Notes under the pieces: generated by a model | Databases searched by the model: none | What the model was told of the DNA's origin: nothing | The model's input: the letters and a program-made list of their open reading frames with translations, nothing else | Program-made: the position numbers and the translations under genes | Part shown: in pieces, positions 26,805 to 33,425 of the stretch | How the letters are laid out: each line of letters opens with the position of its first letter | How positions within the stretch are numbered: the first letter of the stretch is position 1 | Assembly: GCA_964398915.1 (NCBI GenBank) | Contig: CAYNOR010000008.1 | Coordinates: 43,637 to 107,636, forward strand | Direction: 5' to 3' | Length of the DNA: 64,000 bases | Source: Tichowtungia sp964398915 | GTDB taxonomy: Bacteria; Verrucomicrobiota; Kiritimatiellia; Kiritimatiellales; Tichowtungiaceae

Positions 26805-27860
26805 ATGAAGTATTACCAAACGACGACGGAATTCAACTGCGGAATCGATCTTCATACACGGCAGATGTACATCTGCGTGATGAACCGCGCGGGCGAGGTG
26901 CTCGTTCACCGCAACATCAAAGACAACGACTTCGGGTTTTTCCTGAAGCTGGTCGAGCCGTACCGGCACGACCTGACGGTGACCTGCGAGAGCTGCTTCG
27001 TCTGCTTTTGGCTGGCAGATGCCTGCGAGGATGCGGGGATCCATTTTGTGCTGGCCCACGCGTACTACGTCAGGTCGATCGCAGCCAACAAGCACAAGAA
27101 CGACAAGGAGGATGCGCGGGAGCTGGCGGAGTGCCTGCGTACTAACCGGATTCCTCCGGCCTATGTCTGCCCGAGAGACCTGCGTCCGGTCCGCAACCTG
27201 CTTCGGCGTCGCACAAAGTATGTCCGCAACCGCGCGGTTTTAACGGGACATTCCGCCCGTGAGGTGATGGCCGCCGGGAACCGGCCCCTGGCGACGAGTG
27301 CGAACTCGAAGGAAAAATGGCGCGAAGGGGTTCGCAGCAGCTTTGCTGATCCGCTCGACAGTTTCACCGCCGAAGCGGAGCTGTACATGATTGAAAGCTA
27401 CGACCGGATCATTCAACAGATGGAACAGCGGATCGAAAAACAGGCCCGCGATTTTCAGCCACAGGACTACCGGCTGCTACGCACGGTTCCAGGCATTGGA
27501 AAAATCCTGGCGCTGACGATCCTCTACGAGACGATCGACATCAACCGCTTCCCGTCGGAGAAGGATTTTGTGAGCTATTGCCGGCTGGTGGCCGGCACCA
27601 ACGAGAGCGGTGGCAAGGAGTTCGGCGGCAAAGGGCGCAAGATGGGCAACCCCTATCTGAAGTGGGCCTTTATGCAGGCATCGGTTCTCGGCAAACGGGC
27701 CGATTCGAAACTCAACGCATATTATGAAAAACTGACTCGGCAGAAAGGCAAACATGTTGCCAATGCGATCCTGGCCACCAAGATCGCCCGCGCCGTGTAC
27801 TTTATGCTGAAACAGAAAACCGGATTTTCACCGGAGATGCTGGTGAAAGGACGCCGATGA
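26805..27860 (+). CDS. IS110/IS1111-family transposase (DEDD recombinase)
   Basis: A 351-residue recombinase with an N-terminal RuvC-like DEDD domain and a C-terminal Transposase_20 domain. Visible residues are D15 (CGIDLH), E62 (TCESCF), and D100 and D103 in KNDKEDA. The C-terminal part has the TVPGIGKILALTILYE helix-hairpin-helix and the predicted nucleophilic serine S268 in GTNESGGKEFGGK. Family enzymes use a guide RNA from the non-coding end of the element to choose both donor and target. The frame is intact. It has a strong GGAGGAGG site. It is the only gene of the element. Confidence 0.92.
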   Translation: MKYYQTTTEFNCGIDLHTRQMYICVMNRAGEVLVHRNIKDNDFGFFLKLVEPYRHDLTVTCESCFVCFWLADACEDAGIHFVLAHAYYVRSIAANKHKNDKEDARELAECLRTNRIPPAYVCPRDLRPVRNLLRRRTKYVRNRAVLTGHSAREVMAAGNRPLATSANSKEKWREGVRSSFADPLDSFTAEAELYMIESYDRIIQQMEQRIEKQARDFQPQDYRLLRTVPGIGKILALTILYETIDINRFPSEKDFVSYCRLVAGTNESGGKEFGGKGRKMGNPYLKWAFMQASVLGKRADSKLNAYYEKLTRQKGKHVANAILATKIARAVYFMLKQKTGFSPEMLVKGRR

Positions 27861-28010
27861 GTTTTTAAGGAGACGGCGGATATCCGGAAGCCTAACTGGG
27901 ACAACAAGGCCTCCTGCAACCCCGACGGAATAAACTGGGACAACCCGAGCGTCGTGATGGGAACATGGTCTGATCCCTCTGCGTTTGATTGGACCCGCCG
28001 TCTCCGGTTT
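27861..28010 (+). ncRNA. Candidate guide (bridge/seek) RNA, first structured part
   Basis: Immediately after the transposase stop, GGAGACGGCGG (27869-27879) pairs over a distance with CCGCCGTCTCC (27995-28005), which is followed by GGTTTTTTTAG like a terminator. The enclosed 115 bases carry two copies of AACTGGGACAAC (27894-27905 and 27933-27944). IS1111-group elements encode their RNA downstream of the transposase, which fits this position. Boundaries and guide segments are inferred. Confidence 0.5.
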
Positions 28011-28300
28011 TTTTAGAACCTGATTTGAATAAGGAGCCGACCCTGCTGCAAGCCCGACACCAACTGGAATCCGTCTTTAGGACGGACAACCGCTTCGCTC
28101 TTGAATAGGCAGCATGCAGGGAGAACCGAATGATTTTCTGGGACGTTACGGATCTGCGAGAACCGTAACAGCCGCGACCCGTCTTTGGACGGGAGACCTC
28201 GCCGCCTGAGCCCGCACGGTTGTTTGGACGTGCTTCGCACGCACCCGGCAAAAGAACAGAACACGGCCTGAACTCAAGCGGGGAAGCTGATCCGATCGAT
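28011..28300 (+). ncRNA. Second structured stretch of the IS, possible guide-RNA extension
   Basis: A dense run of hairpins: TCCGTC-TTTA-GGACGGA, GTTACGG-N11-CCGTAAC, CCCGTC-TTTG-GACGGG and CGTGC-TTCG-CACG. Between them lie ACCGCTT (28089-28095), complementary to AAGCGGT at the left target edge, and AACCGAA (28124-28130), complementary to TTCGGTT at the right target edge. No ORF here has a recognisable product. Whether it belongs to one RNA with the preceding part is unknown. Confidence 0.4.
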
Positions 28301-28368
28301 AGAGAAAGTTGTAAAAACTAAAAAGATCGGAGCGGGGGATTTTTTTGCTTTACTCAAAAGGGCTTAAT

Positions 28369-28380
28369 GGTGGTTCGGTT
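28369..28380 (-). repeat. attC of cassette 1, distal R'' part
   Basis: GGTGGTTCGGTT on the plus strand supplies the R'' box (ACCGAAC on the cassette strand) that the split attC at 26615-26670 lacks. Confidence 0.75.
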
Positions 28381-28386
28381 CGTTTT

Positions 28387-28698
28387 TTAGAGACTCACTA
28401 AGTTTAAGTATAAAAGTACGTTTAAAATTAAAATTAATTCCATAGCACAGGAAAATGGTGAGAGAAAAAGAGGAATCATCCACCATCTTCGGTGTCGGGT
28501 AAGTTTCTTTGTTATAGGAATCAATCCCAGTGAAATAACAAACATGCCTCCGTAAAGAATGAGTGCAAAGGAACTACGAAACCGTGGGGAGTCTCCGATC
28601 ATAACTAGAAAGATGGAAAGTACATACCCAGCGACATAGCAAGAGACCATTGAGCCTCTGCGCTTTACCTTTTCTTTTTCTTGGATTTCATTTTTCAT
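28387..28698 (-). CDS. Cassette 1: small membrane protein, unknown function
   Basis: A 103-residue protein with a basic N-terminus (MKNEIQEKEKVKRRG) and about three hydrophobic helices (YVAGYVLSIFLVMIG, SFALILYGGMFVISLGLI, a C-terminal pair). I recognise no family. Its attC is the one split by the IS. The 5' cassette edge reads ATTCGGT instead of GTTCGGT, but still matches the R'' box ACCGAAC apart from that base. Low GC relative to the flanking chromosome is consistent with cassette origin. Confidence 0.7.
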   Translation of the reverse strand: MKNEIQEKEKVKRRGSMVSCYVAGYVLSIFLVMIGDSPRFRSSFALILYGGMFVISLGLIPITKKLTRHRRWWMIPLFLSPFSCAMELILILNVLLYLNLVSL

Positions 28699-28706
28699 AA
28701 ATTTAT

Positions 28707-28771
28707 TTCACCGAATGTTTAAAAAAACCCTCGTGGATTGTGCGTTGCATGGACGCGCGGCGAGTTTCACG
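28707..28771 (-). repeat. Degenerate attC fused to the next attC
   Basis: This segment (CCCTCGTGGATTGTGCGTT and following to TTTCACGTA) resembles the long attC type at 30108-30192 but lacks its last third. It joins attC2 directly with no ORF between, as if an intervening cassette gene was deleted. Confidence 0.5.
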
Positions 28772-28826
28772 TAACGTCTGAAAGGAGCGTCGGGCGTAGC
28801 CCGTAAGCTCACTTGATTGGTTCGGT
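28769..28826 (-). repeat. attC2
   Basis: ACGTAAC at the left edge, then AAAGGAGCGTCGGGCGTAGC and the pairing CCGTAAGCTCACTT, ending in GTTCGGT. The R'' box is ACCGAAC on the cassette strand and matches the GTTCGGT at the 5' edge of cassette 2. Confidence 0.85.
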
Positions 28827-28828
28827 GC

Positions 28829-29233
28829 CTATTCCAATGGTTTGTTCACAATTCTGAGTAAATCATTCGCTTCGGATTGCTCGTAAACTTGATTCGTCCC
28901 TTTGACTTCAACAACGGTCCAATTGGGATACGTTCCTGCCGGAATTTTTTCGCGGAGCGATGCTGGGTGCCAAGACATATACCCTATTTGTTCTTGAAGG
29001 ATGTGACCCTGATTATCGGAGACCACGAATCGAACTTTGCACTTCGGAGTGAAAGTCGCCTCGTATCGCACGATTTCAATCTTCACCTGGTCGTGTGTCA
29101 TTCCGGGTGGAAGGACGAGCCACTTGGGAAGGGGAGAGTCGTCCCGTAATCTGAAGTAAGCGCCGATGACTCCGTGCTTATCACAGGAGACAACCAGACA
29201 AAGCGCAACGAGAATTCCGAATATTCTTATCAT
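28829..29233 (-). CDS. Cassette 2: predicted lipoprotein, unknown function
   Basis: A 134-residue protein started at the ATG at 29233 with GAAGG eight bases before it. The signal sequence MIRIFGILVALCLVVSC ends in a lipobox cysteine (C17). The mature part is soluble and beta-rich (VKIEIVRYEATFTPKCKVRFVV, then TYPNWTVVEVKGTNQV). No family recognised. The stop is just before attC2. Confidence 0.7.
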   Translation of the reverse strand: MIRIFGILVALCLVVSCDKHGVIGAYFRLRDDSPLPKWLVLPPGMTHDQVKIEIVRYEATFTPKCKVRFVVSDNQGHILQEQIGYMSWHPASLREKIPAGTYPNWTVVEVKGTNQVYEQSEANDLLRIVNKPLE

Positions 29234-29246
29234 TTCATATACCTTC

Positions 29247-29310
29247 ACCGAACGTCCCGGATCACCCTGAGCGCGCGGAGCAAGCGATAGGGTGCAGCCG
29301 ATTGTTCGAT
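29247..29310 (-). repeat. attC3
   Basis: Left box ACCGAAC, inner arms CACCCTGAGC and GATAGGGTG, right box GTTCGAT. The R'' box ATCGAAC matches the 5' edge of cassette 3. Confidence 0.87.
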
Positions 29311-29317
29311 TTGATTT

Positions 29318-29677
29318 TTAATCTATACACCATGTGACAAACCCCGTCACATCTCTCCAGAGCAAGAGGTAGTGAAAAACTCCAATAATAATAGCTAATG
29401 AATAAAATAGGATAACATGCTTTCCTTTGTAACGCGTCCATGGGTTTACCACAAGGAGAGCTGAAATTATCAGTATAATGGGTGAAATTAAGTAGAAAAT
29501 CAGGATTCCGTCAGGGAGAAACCAAGTAATTTCAGTATGAAAAGGATCGGTATCTACGAGGTACTGGGGAATATGCCCAAATGCTTGACATGCATTCAAC
29601 AGATCTAGGCCGAACACCACCAGTGATAGACCGAGGACCGAAATGCATATCCATGGAATTGATGCTGTAATTTTCAT
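29318..29677 (-). CDS. Cassette 3: small membrane protein, unknown function
   Basis: A 119-residue protein with an N-terminal hydrophobic helix (ITASIPWICISVLGLSLVVF), a central pair of helices (GILIFYLISPIILIISALLVV) and a C-terminal helix (VILFYSLAIIIGVFHYLLL). It is low in charged residues between them. No family recognised. The gene begins about ten bases after the GTTCGAT cassette edge. Confidence 0.7.
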   Translation of the reverse strand: MKITASIPWICISVLGLSLVVFGLDLLNACQAFGHIPQYLVDTDPFHTEITWFLPDGILIFYLISPIILIISALLVVNPWTRYKGKHVILFYSLAIIIGVFHYLLLWRDVTGFVTWCID

Positions 29678-29687
29678 TATTTATGCA

Positions 29688-29773
29688 ATCGAACGTTCTC
29701 AAGGATCCTCGTGCCTTGCGCTTCAACTTAATTGCCGGGCGTTCATCACGTAGGGTCACTTGATTGGTTGGTG
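29688..29773 (-). repeat. attC4 (long type)
   Basis: Left box ATCGAAC, then CTCGTGCC...GGGCGTTCATCACGTAGGGT, right box GTTGGTG. R'' box CACCAAC matches the 5' edge of cassette 4. Confidence 0.85.
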
Positions 29774-30096
29774 ATTCGTTTCTTGTTTCTGTCATAGGTA
29801 AGCCAAAGCGATATCGGCGGGGGGATCATCAGTAAAAGGAAAAATGGAAATACAAAGCAAGGGATCATGCTTGCGATTTCTACTGCTAGGATTGTTTTGT
29901 ATCGAACTTGTGATTTAACGACAAACCGATGTGGAATTAACACGATGGAAAGATAGAGCCAAGACAATGGAAGGATTAAAACTCCAACCCATTCAGGGAG
30001 AGTTCCCCACCCAACGATGGAATCAATAAGGCTTGTCATAACAACAAGCGTAATTGCTGTGAGGGAGGCGACCACTCTGATGATTTTATATGCCAT
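29746..30096 (-). CDS. Cassette 4: small membrane protein, unknown function
   Basis: A 116-residue protein with about three to four transmembrane helices (VVASLTAITLVVMTSLIDSIVGW, WVGVLILPLSWLYLSIVLI, ILAVEIASMIPCFVFPFFLLLMI). The reading frame continues into attC4, so the last residues (TNQSSDPT) are encoded by the recombination site. Cassette 5 ends with the same tail. No family recognised. Confidence 0.7.
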   Translation of the reverse strand: MAYKIIRVVASLTAITLVVMTSLIDSIVGWGTLPEWVGVLILPLSWLYLSIVLIPHRFVVKSQVRYKTILAVEIASMIPCFVFPFFLLLMIPPPISLWLTYDRNKKRITNQSSDPT

Positions 30097-30107
30097 ACTT
30101 TTTCACT

Positions 30108-30192
30108 CACCAACGTCTGAAAGGAGCCTCGTGAAGTGTGCTTCATCTGGGCGACGGGCGTTCATCACGTAGGGTCACTTGATTGGTTGGCC
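30108..30192 (-). repeat. attC5 (long type)
   Basis: Left box CACCAAC, then AAAGGAGCCTCGTGAAGTGT and GGGCGTTCATCACGTAGGGT, right box GTTGGCC. R'' box GGCCAAC matches the 5' edge of cassette 5. Confidence 0.87.
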
Positions 30193-30566
30193 ATTTTTCT
30201 TATAAATTTTATGTGCAAGGATACTGCAATGATTACCGGTATAGATAGCAGATTTTCTAATGTGACGATTGAACGGCTTTCAGCAACTGATATTACGACA
30301 ACTGCGCAAATGAACAGAATATAGAAAATTCCAAGTCCAACATATGTGTGCCACACAAGACGATTGCGATACAAAATCCGTAGCGGCAAGAGGAGAAGAA
30401 TGCAGAACACAGTAATTAAGAAGGAGATTGCCTGAACCCAAAAAGGGGCTGTCCCTAGTCCGAAAACATAGAGAACATATAAACCGTATAGTGTGAACAG
30501 AGCAATTACGACTCCGGTCATTCTGACAAGGTATTCGAAGGCTAAATTGATTATGTCTATCTTCAC
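30165..30566 (-). CDS. Cassette 5: small membrane protein, unknown function
   Basis: A 133-residue protein with about four hydrophobic helices (YLVRMTGVVIALFTLYGLYVLY, WVQAISFLITVFCILLLLPL, YVGLGIFYILFICAVVVISV, LLSIPVIIAVSLHIKFI). It ends in MANQSSDPT, where the NQSSDPT tail is encoded by attC5. No family recognised. Confidence 0.7.
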   Translation of the reverse strand: MKIDIINLAFEYLVRMTGVVIALFTLYGLYVLYVFGLGTAPFWVQAISFLITVFCILLLLPLRILYRNRLVWHTYVGLGIFYILFICAVVVISVAESRSIVTLENLLSIPVIIAVSLHIKFIRKMANQSSDPT

Positions 30567-30576
30567 GTTTATATGT

Positions 30577-30639
30577 GGCCAACGTTACGCCTCTCTCTGA
30601 GCGAGCTTGCGAGCGATAGAGTGCAGGCGGTGGTTAGCC
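30577..30639 (-). repeat. attC6
   Basis: Left box GGCCAAC, inner CTCTCTCTGAGC and GCGATAGAGTG, right box GTTAGCC. The R'' box GGCTAAC pairs with the GTTAGGC 5' edge of cassette 6 with one mismatch. Confidence 0.85.
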
Positions 30640-30664
30640 GATTTTTTCTTTTAATGTTGCGGTT

Positions 30665-30862
30665 TCAATTTCTACATGAGGAAAGAGATGAAAGGTCTTC
30701 AGCTGGTTCTTTTTTAAACAGGGATATGTCATCACAGAACAGGAGGTTGTAGATGTGGTTGATTCCCGCATCCTTATAGGGTTTATGGAAAACTCCGCTC
30801 TCCGCAAAACTTACAGAAGCAACACCTAATCCTAATCCCATCAGTTGTAGTATTTTTTTCAT
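30665..30862 (-). CDS. Cassette 6: small secreted protein, unknown function
   Basis: A 65-residue protein with a signal peptide (MKKILQLMGLGLGVASVSFA) and a short mature part holding two cysteines (FCDDIS and SSCRN). It ends before attC6. It might be a small toxin or immunity factor by size, but nothing in the sequence shows that. Confidence 0.6.
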   Translation of the reverse strand: MKKILQLMGLGLGVASVSFAESGVFHKPYKDAGINHIYNLLFCDDISLFKKEPAEDLSSLSSCRN

Positions 30863-30874
30863 TATTTTTTATGA

Positions 30875-30961
30875 GCCTAACGTCTCGCCTCACTCTGAGC
30901 GGCTTGTACTTTGACCGGATCGCGGGGCGGGTTCGCGATAGAGTGAAGGCGCTTGTTCGCT
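30875..30961 (-). repeat. attC7
   Basis: Left box GCCTAAC, inner CACTCTGAGC and GATAGAGTG, a longer loop with TTGTACTTTGACCGG, right box GTTCGCT. R'' box AGCGAAC matches the 5' edge of cassette 7. Confidence 0.85.
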
Positions 30962-31366
30962 ATAATCTTCTAGTAAATGGATTCTGGTTATATTTTCTAT
31001 CGTTCCGGAAAAAAGACCTAGGTGTCCATGGCTCTTGGCGTTGAAATTGCCTTCAATAAATACGTGTTTATTATGATATTTATCGGGATGGTTCTTCATT
31101 TCATCAGACAACTCTACCCACAGGCCGTTTGCAGTCATCAGGAACTGAGCATCCTCTTTATGAAGGTATAATGCGTTGCCCTCGAATTCAATTTGAAGGA
31201 ACCCATCAACTGTGACTGTTTTGTTGTGGTATTTCTTGGGAGTCGCAATTAGTTGAATTAATGAATCTGGTGTCATGTCCCAAAATACGAATAGCTTGGA
31301 AAGCACGAACCCAATCACAACCATTGTGATCAACGCCCAGATAATGATGGATTTCTTCTTTTTCAT
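30890..31366 (-). CDS. Cassette 7: membrane-anchored OB-like protein
   Basis: A 158-residue protein with a basic start (MKKKKS) and one N-terminal membrane helix (IIIWALITMVVIGFVLSKLFVFW). The outside part has two similar halves (KKYHNKTVTVDGFLQIEFEGNALYL and DKYHNKHVFIEGNFNAKSHGHLGLF) resembling the YHNK-V-V-GxF pattern of OB-fold-like periplasmic domains. The frame runs through attC7, adding a STSRSE tail. Function unknown. Confidence 0.7.
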   Translation of the reverse strand: MKKKKSIIIWALITMVVIGFVLSKLFVFWDMTPDSLIQLIATPKKYHNKTVTVDGFLQIEFEGNALYLHKEDAQFLMTANGLWVELSDEMKNHPDKYHNKHVFIEGNFNAKSHGHLGLFSGTIENITRIHLLEDYSEQAPSLYREPAPRSGQSTSRSE

Positions 31367-31373
31367 TTTTAGT

Positions 31374-31437
31374 AGCGAACGTCACGCGTCACTCTGAGCG
31401 GGCGGAGTCCGCGATAGAGTGAAAGCGGTGGTTGTGT
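31374..31437 (-). repeat. attC8
   Basis: Left box AGCGAAC, inner CACTCTGAGC, GGCGGAGTCC, GATAGAGTG and AAAGCGGTGGTTG, right box GTTGTGT. R'' box ACACAAC matches the 5' edge of cassette 8. It is almost identical to the attC split by the IS. Confidence 0.88.
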
Positions 31438-32054
31438 GGTTTTTCTTTAATTGCCCGAACGGCTAGCTTGTAAAAAATGACAGGGATGAGAATGGTGCCC
31501 ACGAAAGCTATTGCACCCAGGAGCATCTCTTGGTCGTGAGGAAGGCCGTCTGCCATGAGAAACTCCATATGCACAGAAGAACAAACGAACCATATTTCCC
31601 ATGCTAAAATTAAAATAATTCCTTTCCCCACAAATTCACCTTTAACGGGCTGGAGTCCTGCCTTTTTCATCCAATACTTACTGATAAAAACATAAACTGG
31701 GATAATAACTAGTGTGGCAATAAGCATAAGAATGTTATCCGCAGTTCTAGATTCTTCGAATGCATTCCTTGCATATGCACTAAACAGAAAAACACTCACG
31801 ACTGACAGGGTGCCAACAATCATTTTTATATTTTTGCCGCTATTATCCTTCGAAAGTTTGAGGCCGAAGTAAGCCATGAAAATGCCAGGAAGTGCCATCA
31901 GAGGGAACATCGTGAATGCGAATATGTACTCAAAGGGTTCCTTTTCCCCGCATGCAAAGTTGTAAAGTGGTTGAAGTAAGGTGCTAAATATCCACCACGC
32001 ACCGATAGCTACTGCAATCAATCCTATCGTAGAGTGAATAGTTATTTTTTTCAT
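31389..32054 (-). CDS. Cassette 8: polytopic membrane protein, unknown function
   Basis: A 221-residue protein started at the ATG at 32054, because upstream codons are attC sequence. It has about six hydrophobic helices (IGLIAVAIGAWWIFSTLL, YIFAFTMFPLMALPGIFMAYFG, MIVGTLSVVSVFLFSAYA, ILMLIATLVIIPVYVFI, GIILILAWEIWFVCSSV, LLGAIAFVGTILIPVIFYKL). The frame ends inside attC8 (tail SIADSARSE). No family recognised. Confidence 0.7.
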   Translation of the reverse strand: MKKITIHSTIGLIAVAIGAWWIFSTLLQPLYNFACGEKEPFEYIFAFTMFPLMALPGIFMAYFGLKLSKDNSGKNIKMIVGTLSVVSVFLFSAYARNAFEESRTADNILMLIATLVIIPVYVFISKYWMKKAGLQPVKGEFVGKGIILILAWEIWFVCSSVHMEFLMADGLPHDQEMLLGAIAFVGTILIPVIFYKLAVRAIKEKPHNHRFHSIADSARSE

Positions 32055-32064
32055 GTTTTTCCTC

Positions 32065-32122
32065 ACACAACGTCTGAAAGGAGCGTCGGGCGTAGCCCGT
32101 AAGCTCACTTGATTTGTTCGGA
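32065..32122 (-). repeat. attC9
   Basis: Left box ACACAAC, then AAAGGAGCGTCGGGCGTAGC, CCGTAAGCTCACTT and right box GTTCGGA. R'' box TCCGAAC matches the 5' edge of cassette 9. The interior is nearly identical to attC2. Confidence 0.87.
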
Positions 32123-32389
32123 TTCCATTTTTTTACTCAGTATTTTTTTCAACTTCTTTTTGTAACGCTCATTACCCCGCAAGCCGTCAATGGACGCTGC
32201 GATAAATAACAATAATATGACTACAAAGAAAATGGTGCCTGACAAACTTGATGGGTGGGAGTTTTCTCCAGATGTTGGCTCAAAATTGGCAAATAGAAAG
32301 TAGACAAGGATCCAACTCCATAAAAGCAGAGAAAAACCATGGAAGATCTTTTTTCCCGCTGATCCGATTGTTTTGTTTGGATTGTTCAT
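32105..32389 (-). CDS. Cassette 9: small membrane protein, unknown function
   Basis: A 94-residue protein started at the ATG at 32389 right after the cassette edge. Two helices (GFSLLLWSWILVYFLFANF and GTIFFVVILLLFIAASI) flank a short outside loop. A basic tail (RYKKKLKKILSKK) and SEQIK follow, the last residues encoded by attC9. No family recognised. Confidence 0.7.
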   Translation of the reverse strand: MNNPNKTIGSAGKKIFHGFSLLLWSWILVYFLFANFEPTSGENSHPSSLSGTIFFVVILLLFIAASIDGLRGNERYKKKLKKILSKKMESEQIK

Positions 32390-32813
32390 TTTTTTTACTC
32401 CGAACGTTTGAAAGGAGCCTCGTGAAGTGTGCTTCATCTGGACGACGGGCGTCATCACGTAGGCTCACTTGATTTGTTCGATTTTCTTTTTTTAACGAAA
32501 CTATTAGCTTGGAAAATAAGAAGTACTGCATGCCGCCAAAAATAATAAACAGTATTGTAAAAGTTATGTTTTGCCAAAAATAGTAATGCCCATTCGGTAG
32601 ATATTCAACTAAGGGCACAACAAGATATACGAGAAGGCTTGCCGGAAAATCAAAGATCATTGGGAAAAACCAGAGGTAGCCCATCATCGCGGTTTCTCCT
32701 GCGGGATTCCACATGAAGAAACTCAAAAATACGCCAAGAGATAGTATGACTATCGAATGGAGAACTAATACTTTATATGGCGTTTCGAGTTTTTTGAATG
32801 ATGATGGATTCAT
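32280..32813 (-). CDS. Cassette 10: polytopic membrane protein with read-through 3' end
   Basis: The hydrophobic core (about residues 1-110, three or four helices such as VLVLHSIVILSLGVFLSFF and YFWQNITFTILFIIFGGMQYFLF) ends near 32480. There is no stop in this frame inside attC10, so translation continues through the site into cassette 9, out of frame with that gene, until 32280. The extension (TNQVSLRDDARRPDEAHFTRL and beyond) is attC-derived and is probably not selected. A functional product may be the first 115 residues. No family recognised. Confidence 0.6.
   Translation of the reverse strand: MNPSSFKKLETPYKVLVLHSIVILSLGVFLSFFMWNPAGETAMMGYLWFFPMIFDFPASLLVYLVVPLVEYLPNGHYYFWQNITFTILFIIFGGMQYFLFSKLIVSLKKENRTNQVSLRDDARRPDEAHFTRLLSNVRSKKNEQSKQNNRISGKKDLPWFFSAFMELDPCLLSICQF
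32399..32482 (-). repeat. attC10 (long type)
   Basis: Left box TCCGAAC, then AAAGGAGCCTCGTGAAGTGT, GACGACGGGCGTCATCACGT and right box GTTCGAT. Its R'' box ATCGAAC matches the GTTCGAT at 33433-33439 and not the edge before cassette 10, so the cassette may hold two genes. Confidence 0.85.
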
Positions 32814-32820
32814 ATTTTAA

Positions 32821-32870
32821 ACCTAACGTAGTGACAAGTTTTTCAGTTCCGCGCGCGAACTTCAATACAC
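32821..32870 (-). repeat. Degenerate attC-like junction between cassettes 10 and 11
   Basis: ACCTAAC at 32821-32827 looks like an R' edge, and AGTTC-CGCGCGC-GAACT forms a short stem beside it. The R'' box is not recognisable, so the site may be decayed or not a site. Confidence 0.4.
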
Positions 32871-33425
32871 TCAATTCCTTTCTTCGGTTTCTGATTCCTT
32901 TATGTCGTCATTAAAAATATCGATGGTAGCCCATCCGAGAACGAAGTCCAACAGTTCTCCAGAGTTGACTCCAAGTCGGATTCCACCGAAAAATCCTGCT
33001 GCTACTTCAATTTGTGTGTAGTAGGGAATTTGTTGACGGGCAGATGTTTTTTGGGTTTTGGGCAATGCAAAACACATCATCCCCTCGCTCATGAAGAGCT
33101 TCCCTCTACGTTTCGCCATCACGAGATCGGCGGGACAAAAGTTCTCTGCAGAAAGAAAAGTTATCTCGAGGTCAATATCCTCCTCATAACCCTTGGGCTT
33201 GAATGGAAAGCCGAGTTCCCCTGCACGAATACCTGCGTAGTCAAGGCCGCAGAAAAGTCCGGCGCGTAGAGGGCCAACACGAACTTTTGCTCCGTAGTTA
33301 TCGCCAACTGTGGCGGTAAAGATATCGGCCACATCACGACCACGATCAGCCATGTAGGTCGATGTGCAGCCAGTTGAGATGGCGGCCAGACCGAGAATCA
33401 GAATCAGTTGTAGTGCCTTTATCAT
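32871..33425 (-). CDS. Cassette 11: predicted lipoprotein of a MADRGRDxxDIFTATVG family
   Basis: A 184-residue lipoprotein, started at the ATG at 33425. The signal MIKALQLILILGLAAISTGC ends in a lipobox cysteine (C20). The mature part begins with MADRGRDVADIFTATVGDNYGAKVRVGPLRAGLF, a pattern I associate with uncharacterised exported lipoproteins of spirochetes and other aquatic bacteria. It ends at 32871 close to a degenerate attC. The cassette edge GTTCGAT lies eight bases upstream of the start. Function unknown. Confidence 0.72.
   Translation of the reverse strand: MIKALQLILILGLAAISTGCTSTYMADRGRDVADIFTATVGDNYGAKVRVGPLRAGLFCGLDYAGIRAGELGFPFKPKGYEEDIDLEITFLSAENFCPADLVMAKRRGKLFMSEGMMCFALPKTQKTSARQQIPYYTQIEVAAGFFGGIRLGVNSGELLDFVLGWATIDIFNDDIKESETEERN

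Larger units (their letters stand above)
26671..28368 (+). mobile_element. IS110-family element, IS1111-attC-like
   Basis: Bounded by GGT on both sides (26668-26670 and 28369-28371). Subterminal inverted repeats TAAGCCCTTT (26682-26691) and AAAGGGCTTA (28357-28366) lie eleven bases from the left end and two from the right; asymmetric subterminal repeats are typical of the IS1111 group. It contains one transposase (26805-27860) and over 500 bases of structured non-coding DNA downstream. Removing the element restores an uninterrupted attC. About 1.7 kb, longer than usual for the group. Confidence 0.75.

Noticed and set aside
27892..28264. Small minus-strand ORFs inside the IS non-coding tail
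   Set aside because: Arg/Ser/Gly-rich translation, overlap with strong RNA hairpins and no start signal. A structured RNA is a better explanation.
32105..32458. Longer starts upstream of cassette genes 8, 9 and 11
   Set aside because: The extra N-terminal residues (for example MMTPVVQMKHTSRG) are translated attC sequence. The ATG after the cassette edge is preferred.
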